In this document: positions 17,232-25,021 of the stretch, piece after piece
Position numbering within the stretch: the first letter of the stretch is position 1
Layout of the letters: each line of letters begins with the position of its first letter
Source: Clostridia bacterium
Lineage (GTDB): Bacteria; Bacillota; Clostridia; Oscillospirales; CAG-272
Reading direction: 5' to 3'
NCBI GenBank assembly: GCA_017501245.1
Contig: JAFVXI010000013.1
Location: 81,889 to 145,888 of the forward strand
DNA: 64,000 bases
Notes under the pieces: generated by a model
The model's input: only the letters and a program-made list of their open reading frames with translations
Told to the model about the DNA's origin: nothing
Database searches by the model: none
Translations under genes and position numbers: made by a program

Positions 17232-17614
17232 TATATTTCACCGATAATTAATTCGATCAGCTGTTTGACGAGAGGCGTTATAGCGGCAAGCATTTCAGCT
17301 CTCGTTGCCACCGTTACGGCGTTTGCCATCCCACGCGACCCAAGATCCTCAGCAACGTCGGAGCAAACGCCGCCAACGTAGCCGATGCCGATCGACCTCA
17401 TAGCAAAGCTTATCGCCCCCTCGGCAAGCGGAAGCTCGACTAACCCACCTAGCAAGGATATCAGCTCGCCAAGTCTCGACACGGTCGAAATAAACAGGAT
17501 GATGATCCCGACCGCAAGCACGAGCCTCGCACCACGAAAGCCCATCTCCGAGAGCAAAGCGGCAAGAATGACCGACAGGAGCCCTACGCCCATGATCCCC
17601 AAGGCGCCGCTCAT
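17231..17614 (-). CDS. spoIIIAD: Stage III sporulation protein AD
   Basis: 127 aa with four hydrophobic helices and no signal sequence. Length and position (after AC, before AE) match SpoIIIAD; family-like residues include RSIGIGYVGGVCSDVAEDLGSRGMAN near the C-terminal half. Overlaps spoIIIAC by 4 nt and abuts spoIIIAE. Confidence 0.9.
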   Translation of the reverse strand: MSGALGIMGVGLLSVILAALLSEMGFRGARLVLAVGIIILFISTVSRLGELISLLGGLVELPLAEGAISFAMRSIGIGYVGGVCSDVAEDLGSRGMANAVTVATRAEMLAAITPLVKQLIELIIGEI

Positions 17615-17805
17615 AGCCCGAACACCTCGGCGAGCGCTCTGATAAGCTCTGCGATCTTTTCAACGAGAATAAGAAGAACGATAACTATACCGCCTATCGA
17701 AACGAGCGTCGCCTGCTCGTCCCTACCCGAGCGTGAAAGTATCTGGCACAGCACGCTGACTATAACTCCTATTCCCGCTATTTTTAAGATCAATTCCAGC
17801 TCCAT
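17611..17805 (-). CDS. spoIIIAC: Stage III sporulation protein AC
   Basis: 64 aa from ATG 17805 with GGAGG 7 nt upstream; a longer ATG at 17835 lacks such a site and would exceed the usual 65-70 aa. Sequence MELELILKIAGIGVIVSVLC ... GRDEQATLVSIGGIVIVLL is the typical two-helix SpoIIIAC hairpin. 26 nt after spoIIIAB. Confidence 0.92.
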   Translation of the reverse strand: MELELILKIAGIGVIVSVLCQILSRSGRDEQATLVSIGGIVIVLLILVEKIAELIRALAEVFGL

Positions 17806-17831
17806 TTTTATCCTCCAGGGCGCATCCCGTG

Positions 17832-18314
17832 TCAAATTATCGCTATTATTCCGCCGACAGACAGCATAACAGCCATTATCGCCCCGTCCCTCTGCCGCTT
17901 ACGGTTCTCCTCTAAGTCAGCCCTTACCGCCCTCGTCAGCTCGCCCTCAGCCTCAGCAAGACGACGCCTCTCTATCTCTATATCTCCCGACCCAAGCTCG
18001 GAGAATATCTGCTCAAGCAGGGGCTCTGCGCCCAGTCCCGAAAGCTTAGGCTTCAGCACTTCCCTATAAGCATCCCCGGGAGCCGATCCAGAGGCTATTT
18101 TGGCAAGCGCATCGGCTAATGCGCTATCCCTTGCGGAAAAGCCCGACGCCCACGTCCTCGGCGGCTCAAGGTAGGCGCTGACCCTTTCATTTAAATAAAG
18201 GATAAAAGAATGTAGCTCCTCCTCAAGGCGGCAGACAGCCTCGATAGCTCTCCGCCTGCCGGAGGAAACGAGATAGACGGCTAAGAGGAGCAGTGCTATA
18301 CCTATATACCTCAA
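17832..18314 (-). CDS. spoIIIAB: Stage III sporulation protein AB
   Basis: 160 aa if it starts at TTG 18314, which overlaps the spoIIIAA stop (TTGA) and has GGGAGG about 7 nt upstream; that start gives the expected short N-terminal helix (RYIGIALLLLAVYLVSS). The ATG at 18410 lies inside spoIIIAA and adds 32 unrelated residues. The soluble helical domain has CRLEEELHSFILYLNERVSAY and LRADLEENRKRQRDGA-like features, with a C-terminal membrane helix (AVMLSVGGIIAII). Structurally it resembles type II secretion GspF components; it probably works with the AA ATPase. Confidence 0.88.
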   Translation of the reverse strand: MRYIGIALLLLAVYLVSSGRRRAIEAVCRLEEELHSFILYLNERVSAYLEPPRTWASGFSARDSALADALAKIASGSAPGDAYREVLKPKLSGLGAEPLLEQIFSELGSGDIEIERRRLAEAEGELTRAVRADLEENRKRQRDGAIMAVMLSVGGIIAII

Positions 18315-19219
18315 CCGATATCCTCCCAGATGAAGCTGTATTCCCTGCCCCGCCGCTCTATAAAGGCGACGGCGGAATAGACCCCATCCCTGACGAGAGG
18401 AGCTATGCACTCCCGCCCGAGGGCGTCAGCAGGCGAGCCTGCATGGACGCTGTTTATCAGTCCTACCCCTGCACCCGTGGCGGATCTTAACGCCTCCGCC
18501 TCCTCAACGGTTGCAATTTCATCGACCACGATGACCTGTGCCGACATGGTTCGGTAAGCCTGCTCTATCCCCGCCGTTCTTTGATAGCCGCTCAGAACGT
18601 CGACCGACGCCGATGAATATTCACAGGGATCAAACTCACACCGCTCGTCCACGACGACGGTGCGCCTTGGCGACCTGCCGCCGCCTATGTAACCAACGAG
18701 CGAGCGAAGCGCCGTGGTTTTGCCACCCATAGGCGGGGCGGCTATCAGAAGATCCGGCGCTCCTCTCTCTACGTATTTGCGGTATAGCTCCTCGCCAAAG
18801 GAGCAGGAGCCGCCGCCCAGCCTCAGCACAATCGAGGATATATCACCGAGTCCTACGCTCCCCTTATCGTATCTGACCCTGCCTGATATCCCTGCGCGCA
18901 AGGCCCCCCTCGATATGTATCCTCTCGCAAGCGTTTCTCTATGAGGATAGAGCGCCCCGTCGGTAAGCCTATCCATTACGAAGGCGACGTCCTCCGCCGA
19001 CATCCGATAGAACAGCGGATAGCTATATCCGTCTGCTACAAGCTCGCAGCGTGCTCCGACCCTCAGCCTTATTTCACCAAGCGAGCGCACCAGCCCGGGA
19101 TTTGAGCGTGATATCTCCTCTATCTCACCCCTCATCTCGGGTGGCAGGCATATAAGCGCTTCGTCATAGCCGCGGCGCTCGTTTTCCGCATTTTTCCAAT
19201 TGTTAGTAAAAATTGCCAT
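18311..19219 (-). CDS. spoIIIAA: Stage III sporulation protein AA, ATPase
   Basis: 302 aa AAA/secretion-type ATPase. Walker A LLIAAPPMGGKTTALRSL (about 160), RRTVVVDERCEFDP and Walker B QVIVVDEIATVEEAEAL (about 225), SVHAGSPADAL sensor. SpoIIIAA is thought to power assembly or transport by the SpoIIIA-SpoIIQ channel during engulfment. First gene of the eight-gene operon. No sigma-A promoter is visible upstream and sigma-E is expected from other spore formers, but I could not pick a convincing sigma-E site. Confidence 0.95.
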   Translation of the reverse strand: MAIFTNNWKNAENERRGYDEALICLPPEMRGEIEEISRSNPGLVRSLGEIRLRVGARCELVADGYSYPLFYRMSAEDVAFVMDRLTDGALYPHRETLARGYISRGALRAGISGRVRYDKGSVGLGDISSIVLRLGGGSCSFGEELYRKYVERGAPDLLIAAPPMGGKTTALRSLVGYIGGGRSPRRTVVVDERCEFDPCEYSSASVDVLSGYQRTAGIEQAYRTMSAQVIVVDEIATVEEAEALRSATGAGVGLINSVHAGSPADALGRECIAPLVRDGVYSAVAFIERRGREYSFIWEDIG

Positions 19220-19302
19220 TTTTAGCTCCCAAGTACCATTTTTTGTAAACTCTCATACGCTTTTTGGTGCTTCTTTTGCCTACCTATTAAATATTAATTC
19301 AT

Positions 19303-19331
19303 TTGACAAGATTTTACCACGGTGGTAAAAT
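19303..19331 (+). promoter_or_regulatory. Sigma-A promoter with a 21-bp palindrome between -35 and -10
   Basis: TTGACA (19303-19308), 17-nt spacer, TAAAAT (19326-19331). The palindrome ATTTTACCAC (19311-19320) G GTGGTAAAAT (19322-19331) is perfect and fills the spacer and -10, an ideal place for a repressor. It drives the AbrB-like gene, and lies 92 nt upstream of the divergent spoIIIAA start. Confidence 0.8.
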
Positions 19332-19379
19332 ATAAGGGTAAGATAAGGTTTAATGAACCGGTTTGAAAGGAGTTTCAAG

Positions 19380-19619
19380 ATGAAGTCCAGCGGAATTTCA
19401 AGGTGTGTCGATGAGCTTGGAAGAATCGTTATCCCCAAGGAGATGCGCACCAAGATGGGCATCACTACCGAGACGCCGCTCGAAATCAGCATCGAGGGTG
19501 AGGCTATCGTTATGAGAAAGGACGTGTCCACCTGCGTATTTTGCGGCAGCGAGAGCGTAGTGTCCGACTTCAAGGGCAAAAAGATTTGCGCAGCTTGTCT
19601 TGCTGAGCTGAAGAACTGA
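19380..19619 (+). CDS. AbrB/SpoVT-type transition-state regulator with Cys-rich tail
   Basis: 79 aa from ATG 19380 (AAAGGAG, 7-nt spacing); ATG 19353 lacks a site. Residues 1-45 form the swapped-hairpin AbrB DNA-binding domain: SSGISRCVDELGRIVIPKEM, LEISIEGEAIVMRK. The tail has CVFCG...CAAC, two CxxC pairs that could bind zinc or act as a redox sensor; this combination is common in Clostridia. AbrB relatives control the growth-to-sporulation transition. Its position opposite spoIIIA and the palindrome in its own promoter suggest autoregulation; no direct evidence. Confidence 0.9.
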   Translation: MKSSGISRCVDELGRIVIPKEMRTKMGITTETPLEISIEGEAIVMRKDVSTCVFCGSESVVSDFKGKKICAACLAELKN

Positions 19620-19658
19620 TCATTCCCATTTTTCGGTAAAAAATGTTGCTCTTTTATA

Positions 19659-19687
19659 TTGATTTTAGAAAGCTTGTATGCTACAAT
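19659..19687 (+). promoter_or_regulatory. Sigma-A promoter of the sugar kinase gene
   Basis: TTGATT (19659-19664), 17-nt spacer, TACAAT (19682-19687), 51 nt before the ATG at 19739, with a CAGGAGGG ribosome site. Confidence 0.7.
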
Positions 19688-19738
19688 ATAATCGTATGCA
19701 ACTAAAATTTCAAATATTATCAGGAGGGACAAACTAAA

Positions 19739-20764
19739 ATGAAAGTTGTAACCTTTGGTGAGCTTATGCTCCGTCTTCAGCCCTACAACTACGAGAGATT
19801 CGTTCAGTGCGACCACGTTGAATTCACCTTCGGCGGCGGCGAGGCTAACGTAGCCGTTTCTCTCGCTAACTACGGCATGGATGCTACCTATATTACTAAG
19901 CTCCCCGCTCACGCTATCGGTCAGGCGGCTGTTAACAGCCTTCGCCGTTACGGCGTTGATACCACCAAGATCGTCCGCGGCGGCGACAGAGTTGGTATCT
20001 ACTTCAACGAGAAGGGTGCTTCTCAGCGTGGCTCCGTATGCATCTACGACCGTGCTAACTCCGCTATCTCCAAGGCAGCTCGCGAGGACTTCGACTGGGA
20101 TAACATCTTTGAGGGTGTTGACTGGTTCCACTTCACGGGTATCACTCCCGCTCTCGGCGCAAACGTAGTCGAGATCTGCAAGGACGCTTGTAAGGCTGCT
20201 AAGGCTAAGGGCGTTAAGATCTCCTGCGACCTTAACTACCGTGGCAAGCTCTGGACCAGAGCTGAGGCTCGTGAGGCTATGACCGAGCTTTGCAAGTACG
20301 TTGACGTTTGCATCTCCAACGAGGAGGACGCAAAGGACGTGTTCGGCATCGAGGCAGAGGCTACCGACATCTACGGCGGTAAGCTCAACCACGACGGCTA
20401 CAAGTCTGTTGCTAAGCAGCTTGCTGACAAGTTTGGCTTCGAGTACGTTGCTATCACTCTCCGTGAGAGCCGCTCCGCATTCGACAACGGCTGGTCCGCT
20501 ATGCTTTACGACGTTAAGGCTGACGAGTATTGCTTCTCCAAGAAGTATGATCTGCACATCATCGACCGTGTCGGCGGTGGCGACAGCTTCGGCGGCGGCC
20601 TCATCTACTCTCTCCTCTCCGGAAAGAGCGCTCAGGCAGCTGTTGAGTTTGCAGTTGCTGCATCTGCTCTCAAGCATTCCATCGAGGGTGACTACAACAT
20701 GGTTACCGTTGCTGAGGTTGAGAAGCTTGCAGGCGGCGACGGCTCGGGACGTATCCAGAGATAA
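19739..20764 (+). CDS. kdgK: PfkB-family sugar kinase, probably 2-dehydro-3-deoxygluconokinase
   Basis: 341 aa. PfkB marks: N-terminal VVTFGELMLRLQP, GGGEANVAVSLANYGMDATYITKLP, and ATP/catalytic motif DRVGGGDSFGGGLIYSLLSG with the catalytic Asp. DLNYRGKLWTRAEAREAM is typical of KDG kinases, which phosphorylate 2-keto-3-deoxygluconate in uronate/pectin breakdown; fructose or another ketose is also possible. Codon use is strongly shifted to GCT, GTT and AAG, unlike neighbours, suggesting high expression. Monocistronic between its own promoter and a strong terminator. Confidence 0.88.
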   Translation: MKVVTFGELMLRLQPYNYERFVQCDHVEFTFGGGEANVAVSLANYGMDATYITKLPAHAIGQAAVNSLRRYGVDTTKIVRGGDRVGIYFNEKGASQRGSVCIYDRANSAISKAAREDFDWDNIFEGVDWFHFTGITPALGANVVEICKDACKAAKAKGVKISCDLNYRGKLWTRAEAREAMTELCKYVDVCISNEEDAKDVFGIEAEATDIYGGKLNHDGYKSVAKQLADKFGFEYVAITLRESRSAFDNGWSAMLYDVKADEYCFSKKYDLHIIDRVGGGDSFGGGLIYSLLSGKSAQAAVEFAVAASALKHSIEGDYNMVTVAEVEKLAGGDGSGRIQR

Positions 20765-20783
20765 GCTTCCTTTAATAAAATAT

Positions 20784-20819
20784 AAGACGCACGAGGCTCT
20801 GCCCCGTGCGTCTTTTTTT
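20784..20819 (+). terminator. Terminator of the sugar kinase gene
   Basis: Stem GACGCACG (20786-20793) / CGTGCGTC (20805-20812) followed by T7. Confidence 0.9.
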
Positions 20820-20826
20820 ATCCTCC

Positions 20827-20868
20827 AAAAAGCACCGACAGCTCTGAATAAGCCGTCGGTGCTTTTTA
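20827..20868. terminator. Second, bidirectional terminator
   Basis: Stem AGCACCGAC (20831-20839) / GTCGGTGCT (20855-20863) with A5 before and T5 after; separates the kinase from the convergent phosphoesterase operon. Confidence 0.85.
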
Positions 20869-21022
20869 TATATCGGCAGGCACATATCTACAAGTAAGCG
20901 CGAAACCGATGAAAAATGACGATTTTGTAAACTAATATTTGCAAAGACGAAGGGAAATAGCACTTAAATCAAGCTGCGCCGCAGAATATCAAGTGAAGAA
21001 GCAGTGCGGATATGCCTGCCTA

Positions 21023-22261
21023 TCACTTTGACATGTCGACGGATTCCTTTTCGTATACGGAGGGATACTTATCCTGGTAGTAGTTCTCGTGGACTATATT
21101 GACGGTGCCGTCGCCATCTATGCCTATCACGGCACAGCCTCGCTGATAGCCCTTGCCGTCAATGCCGAAATACGCCGAGTAGTCGATGGAATAGCCGTAG
21201 GATAGAACGACTCCTTTATACTCTAAGCGGAAGTTGTTGAGGTGATCGTGGCCGTAGAAAAGTGCCTCAGTGCTGCCAAGCTCAAGTATGGTCTCGAACA
21301 TCTCTTCGGGCTGCTCGGAGCAATAAACGACCTCGTCGGTCTCTCCGTCGTTGCCTCCGAGATATTTTACGTCATCGGTGTCGGCTCTGCCGTTATTCAC
21401 GTACTCCTGATATGCCTCTCGCACCTCAAAGAGCGGTATATGCATAAACATAAGGCTCTTGACGGTCTTTATCCCATCGGGCACTGTCGAGCCCTCGCCG
21501 TTATCCTCGACGTAGAGCCTCACGTTATACTCGTTATACTGCTCTATGACCGAGCGATACCATTCTATCTGATCCTCGTGAATGTTGTCGTAATCCCAGA
21601 GGATGCCGAGCGGGTCGCCCTCCATATAGGCATTCGTATCTATCATAACGAGGCTCTTGGTGACGTAGCCGTCCGAATTTCTGACCGTTATCACGTGGTT
21701 GCATTCGCCAAAGACGTCATCGGGACCCGAGGAGAACAGACAATGCTCAAGGCTCTCGTCCTCATACATCTTGGCGACGGCGCTTCTGCCGTGATAATTA
21801 TAGCCCTCGGAATCGTGATTTCCGAAGGTGACGGTCCAATATACGCCGAGCTTTTCCATAAGCGCCGCAAAATAGCCGTGCGCATAGGCGTTATTAAGCG
21901 TTCCGGTCCAGGGAACGGCGAAGGATATATCGCCGGTCGTGACGACGAGGTCGGGCTTTTCCGCCTTTACCATAGCGGCGACGGCGTTCAGCGCCTTTTT
22001 ATCGCCACCCGAGAAGAACACGCCGCCCGTGAGATGCACGTCGGTGAGATGAAGGACCTTGAACTCACGGTCCGTGGTGAAATAATAGTTGCCGAATTCG
22101 TCAAGCATGGGCTCAAGCTGATCGCTATACTCGACGCTGTCAAAGCCCTCTATGTATTCGAGGATCGCCGCCTTATTTATCTCGTTTGCGATAAACAAGC
22201 CGAGGAAGATCAGTGCTATCGCCAGGATGATAGATCCCAAGATGATCAAAATCTTTTTCAT
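21023..22261 (-). CDS. Membrane-anchored calcineurin-like metallophosphoesterase
   Basis: 412 aa. N-terminal membrane anchor (about 4-26, ILIILGSIILAIALIFLGLF), then an extracellular phosphoesterase with all dimetal motifs: VLHLTDVHL (about 70), VVTTGDISF (about 105), VTFGNHDSEGYNYHGRSA (about 145), FMHIPLFE, and FYGHDHLNNF (about 340). Members cleave phosphomonoesters or diesters with two metals. It follows the EEP-family gene by 9 nt on the same strand; two secreted phosphoesterases in one operon suggest extracellular phosphate or lipid head-group scavenging, as inference. Confidence 0.9.
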   Translation of the reverse strand: MKKILIILGSIILAIALIFLGLFIANEINKAAILEYIEGFDSVEYSDQLEPMLDEFGNYYFTTDREFKVLHLTDVHLTGGVFFSGGDKKALNAVAAMVKAEKPDLVVTTGDISFAVPWTGTLNNAYAHGYFAALMEKLGVYWTVTFGNHDSEGYNYHGRSAVAKMYEDESLEHCLFSSGPDDVFGECNHVITVRNSDGYVTKSLVMIDTNAYMEGDPLGILWDYDNIHEDQIEWYRSVIEQYNEYNVRLYVEDNGEGSTVPDGIKTVKSLMFMHIPLFEVREAYQEYVNNGRADTDDVKYLGGNDGETDEVVYCSEQPEEMFETILELGSTEALFYGHDHLNNFRLEYKGVVLSYGYSIDYSAYFGIDGKGYQRGCAVIGIDGDGTVNIVHENYYQDKYPSVYEKESVDMSK

Positions 22262-22270
22262 ATCTGCTCC

Positions 22271-23167
22271 TTAGTTAAAACGCAGAACTGCGTAAATAGA
22301 TGAGTGGTCAGAGGAATATACGCCGTCATGGCAGTTGTCAACTATGCGATATTCGCTGACGGTGGCGTCGCCCTTGGTGATCATAATATAATCTATGCGG
22401 TCACGGTCGGGCTTCTCACCCCAGGCGTGGTAGGTTGCACCCTCGTCACGCTCGGCGGCAAGCTCGTAAGCATCGTCAAAGCGCCCGAGCGCCGAGGCTA
22501 TCGTCGGACTGTCGGGAAAATCGTTGAGATCGCCCATCAATATCGCCCTGTCGCAGCCGAGCGCCTCGATCTTGTCAAGCACGACACCGATGCCGTTTAT
22601 GCGCGCCTCTTCACTGACGTTATCAAGATGCGCATTAAAGACGGTAAATCTCTCGCCGGACTTGATATCCTCAAGGAGAATATAGGTGGCTATGCGATAG
22701 TGATCACTGCCCCAATCCTTGCTCATGACCTCGGGGGTCTCGCTGAGCCAGAAGCTGCCCGACTCGACATCCCTGTATTTATCCGTCCTATAAAAGATCG
22801 GACAACCCTCGCTGAGAATAAAATCATCCCGATATGCGATCTCGGAAGCGTATCCCTGCATAATGCGCTCAAGATAGCCGTAATGAACGAAGGTTACCTC
22901 CTGGAATCCGATGACGTCGGGCATAACCGAGCTGACGTCCCGTCTGATGAGCGGCGCACGGTAGAACCAGCTGCGCTCAAAAAGATCGAGCGGATTATAG
23001 TATCTGACGTTACAGCTCATAACTGTGATATCCGTGCCGTCATCACGGGATAAGGGAACGGTCTCGCCGTCAAGGAGATAGCCGGGAAGGTATAAGAACT
23101 CAACGACGAGCGCAAGCACGATGACCAGGCATAGAGATATCGCCAGAATTTTCAGTAGTGTTTTCAT
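22271..23167 (-). CDS. Membrane-anchored endonuclease/exonuclease/phosphatase-family hydrolase
   Basis: 298 aa from ATG 23167; an upstream in-frame ATG would add 28 hydrophilic residues before the anchor. Membrane anchor about 3-25 (LLKILAISLCLVIVLALVVEF), then the EEP fold: ITVMSCNVRYYNP, VIGFQEV (metal Glu), VFNAHLDNVSEEAR, AILMGDLNDFPDS, and catalytic SSDHSSIYAVL. EEP enzymes hydrolyse phosphodiesters in DNA, sphingomyelin or inositol lipids; membrane anchoring outside the cell argues against DNA repair. First gene of a two-gene operon. Confidence 0.9.
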   Translation of the reverse strand: MKTLLKILAISLCLVIVLALVVEFLYLPGYLLDGETVPLSRDDGTDITVMSCNVRYYNPLDLFERSWFYRAPLIRRDVSSVMPDVIGFQEVTFVHYGYLERIMQGYASEIAYRDDFILSEGCPIFYRTDKYRDVESGSFWLSETPEVMSKDWGSDHYRIATYILLEDIKSGERFTVFNAHLDNVSEEARINGIGVVLDKIEALGCDRAILMGDLNDFPDSPTIASALGRFDDAYELAAERDEGATYHAWGEKPDRDRIDYIMITKGDATVSEYRIVDNCHDGVYSSDHSSIYAVLRFN

Positions 23168-23254
23168 AAGCTCATCCTCATTTATATTTATTTGGGGCTT
23201 CGCTGAATTCATTTTAGCATATATCGTCGTATTTTGCAATACGTCACTCACCCC

Positions 23255-23283
23255 TTTACAAGCGCACGGCTCTATGCTATAAT
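23255..23283 (+). promoter_or_regulatory. Sigma-A promoter
   Basis: TTTACA (23255-23260), 17-nt spacer, TATAAT (23278-23283), 34 nt before the ATG at 23317. Confidence 0.75.
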
Positions 23284-23316
23284 GAGGCTACCCGAGAGTG
23301 GAAAGGAGGCACAGAT

Positions 23317-24138
23317 ATGTCAACGAAGAAAATCATAATCACCGTCATAGTCGCTATACTTTTGCTCGCCGCAATCCTTGCCGCCCTGCTCGCTATGAGC
23401 CTCTACGGCAATCCCGTCTCCCTCGCCCTTGCGAGAGTGGGCGCCGAGGCGTACCTCGATAAAAGCTACGAGGGCAAGGGGCTCGTCATCGAGCGTGTGG
23501 GCTATGATTTTAAGTTTGGAAAATACTTTGCCTATGCGGAGCTGCCGGGCAGCATGGATATCCGTTTTTCAATTATTATGAATGCTTCGGGCGAGGTCAT
23601 CCGAGATGAATACGAAAACCACGTGACCAGCGGTTGGAACACCTCGAGGAGGATCGACAATGAATACAGAAAGCTCGTCGATGCAGTGCTCATCAGCGAT
23701 AAATTCAACTACGACTACCATATCGGCTACGGGATGATAGCCTTTTTCGATGCCGAATACAAGGACGAATATACCCAGAGCTATGCGATAGATATGGCAT
23801 CTCTGACCTGCGACGCCGATTACGACCCCTCAGAGATTGGTGCCGAGGCGGGCGAAATAACGCTATATATCTATGATGAGGCGCCGTCGGCGGAGAAAAT
23901 TTCAGAGATACTTTTAGATATTAAGGAGATCCTTTCAGAGGCAGACGTCGGCTTCCATGCGATAGATATCGTGCTTGAAAAAGAGGATGGAGGCGATGAG
24001 GATAGGCTTGAGATACGCTCCTTCCTCTGCTCCGATATATACGTCCTTGATATGCTATCTCGCGTGGAGGACGCCATCGAGAGGACTAATGACTACTACG
24101 CCGAGATGGATAAGGAAAAACAGGAACAGATCGAATAA
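23317..24138 (+). CDS. YfjL-like single-pass membrane protein of unknown function
   Basis: 273 aa with GGAGGC ribosome site. One membrane anchor (about 5-28, IIITVIVAILLLAAILAALL) and an extracellular region. The motif GNPVSLALARVGAEAYLDKS followed by VGYDFKFGKYFAYAELPGS resembles the Bacillus YfjL-type proteins (short transmembrane stem, then paired alpha/beta domain). No catalytic motif. The C-terminal 60 residues are highly acidic and helical. Monocistronic. Function unknown. Confidence 0.75.
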   Translation: MSTKKIIITVIVAILLLAAILAALLAMSLYGNPVSLALARVGAEAYLDKSYEGKGLVIERVGYDFKFGKYFAYAELPGSMDIRFSIIMNASGEVIRDEYENHVTSGWNTSRRIDNEYRKLVDAVLISDKFNYDYHIGYGMIAFFDAEYKDEYTQSYAIDMASLTCDADYDPSEIGAEAGEITLYIYDEAPSAEKISEILLDIKEILSEADVGFHAIDIVLEKEDGGDEDRLEIRSFLCSDIYVLDMLSRVEDAIERTNDYYAEMDKEKQEQIE

Positions 24139-24224
24139 TAGCGCAGAATGTATACTTTAGTTATCAAATCAATCATAATATACTATACCGTAAGATGCTG
24201 ATCGACATACTCCGTGCCGAGATA

Positions 24225-24268
24225 TATAAAAGCACTTGCACCCATATTGTGGTGCAAGTGCTTTTATA
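24225..24268. terminator. Bidirectional terminator with a long perfect stem
   Basis: 18-bp perfect stem from TATAAAAGCACTTGCACC (24225-24242) to its complement at 24251-24268, loop CATATTGT. It separates convergent genes. Confidence 0.9.
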
Positions 24269-24299
24269 AATCAATGTTTTCGCCGCCGTTTTAGAAGTA

Positions 24300-24998
24300 T
24301 CAGCCCAAGAGGACCTCTTTGTTTGTGCCATAGAAGATATCATCCCTGCCCGACACGAGTTTGAAGAATTCCTCAAGTCTATGCCAGTGGAGGCTGTGGT
24401 AATCCATCTCATATGAATGACCCCAGATATATAAGAGCTTAGGCTCCTCGGGCTCCATCTCAACGAAGCTACGTCCAAGATCCATCATCTCATCAAGCCT
24501 CATATGATAGACCGTAGGCTCGAGGTGATAAAGATTCCTCGGCATATCGAAGCTGCCGGAGCATCTCGTGCCCCTTGCATATCTTACGCCGGTCTTTTCC
24601 TCTACTATGCGCTCGACACGCCCGTCGACGAGATGCGATCCGCCGGGGTAAGCCATGCCTACTATCTCATATCCCGCAAGAGCCTCGATATTTCTCCTAT
24701 CCTCCTCAACCTGGCGGAGGACCTCCTCATCCGAGCAGGAGATAAGCGAGGGATGCGTCAGCGTGTGCACCGCAAGCTCGTGGCCCTCGTACACCTCCCT
24801 CACCCTCTCGGGAAGGATCTTATAGTGAGAGATCCTAAGCCCCTCTCTTATGAGCATATCGCCCTTGCCGAGCAGACCCGAATTGATGTTGAAGGTGCAT
24901 TTCAGCCCATATTTGTTAAGCAGCTCGATCAGCCTTATATCCTGCGTTACGGCATCGTCGTAGCTGAAGGTTATCGCCTTTTTCTTGCCGTTAAACAT
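24300..24998 (-). CDS. Polysaccharide deacetylase (CE4/NodB-like)
   Basis: 232 aa without a signal peptide. NodB motifs: ITFSYDDAVTQD (metal and catalytic Asp pair), HTLTHPSL (metal His pair), AYPGGSH and a C-terminal LLYIWGHSYEMD. CE4 enzymes remove acetyl groups from N-acetylated sugars; the signal-less form is found in Firmicutes and may act on soluble amino-sugar intermediates. It starts 23 nt after the dehydrogenase stop, so the two are probably one operon. Confidence 0.9.
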   Translation of the reverse strand: MFNGKKKAITFSYDDAVTQDIRLIELLNKYGLKCTFNINSGLLGKGDMLIREGLRISHYKILPERVREVYEGHELAVHTLTHPSLISCSDEEVLRQVEEDRRNIEALAGYEIVGMAYPGGSHLVDGRVERIVEEKTGVRYARGTRCSGSFDMPRNLYHLEPTVYHMRLDEMMDLGRSFVEMEPEEPKLLYIWGHSYEMDYHSLHWHRLEEFFKLVSGRDDIFYGTNKEVLLG

Positions 24999-25021
24999 TT
25001 TTACGTCCCCCTGATAGAGGC

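Noticed and set aside
19220-19300. Sigma-E promoter for spoIIIAA
   Set aside because: TAATATT fits a -35 but I find no CATACA-like -10 at proper distance; left unassigned.
19280-20677. 465-aa minus-strand open frame opposite the AbrB and sugar kinase genes
   Set aside because: Crosses two promoters and a gene boundary on the other strand; both plus-strand genes have family motifs.
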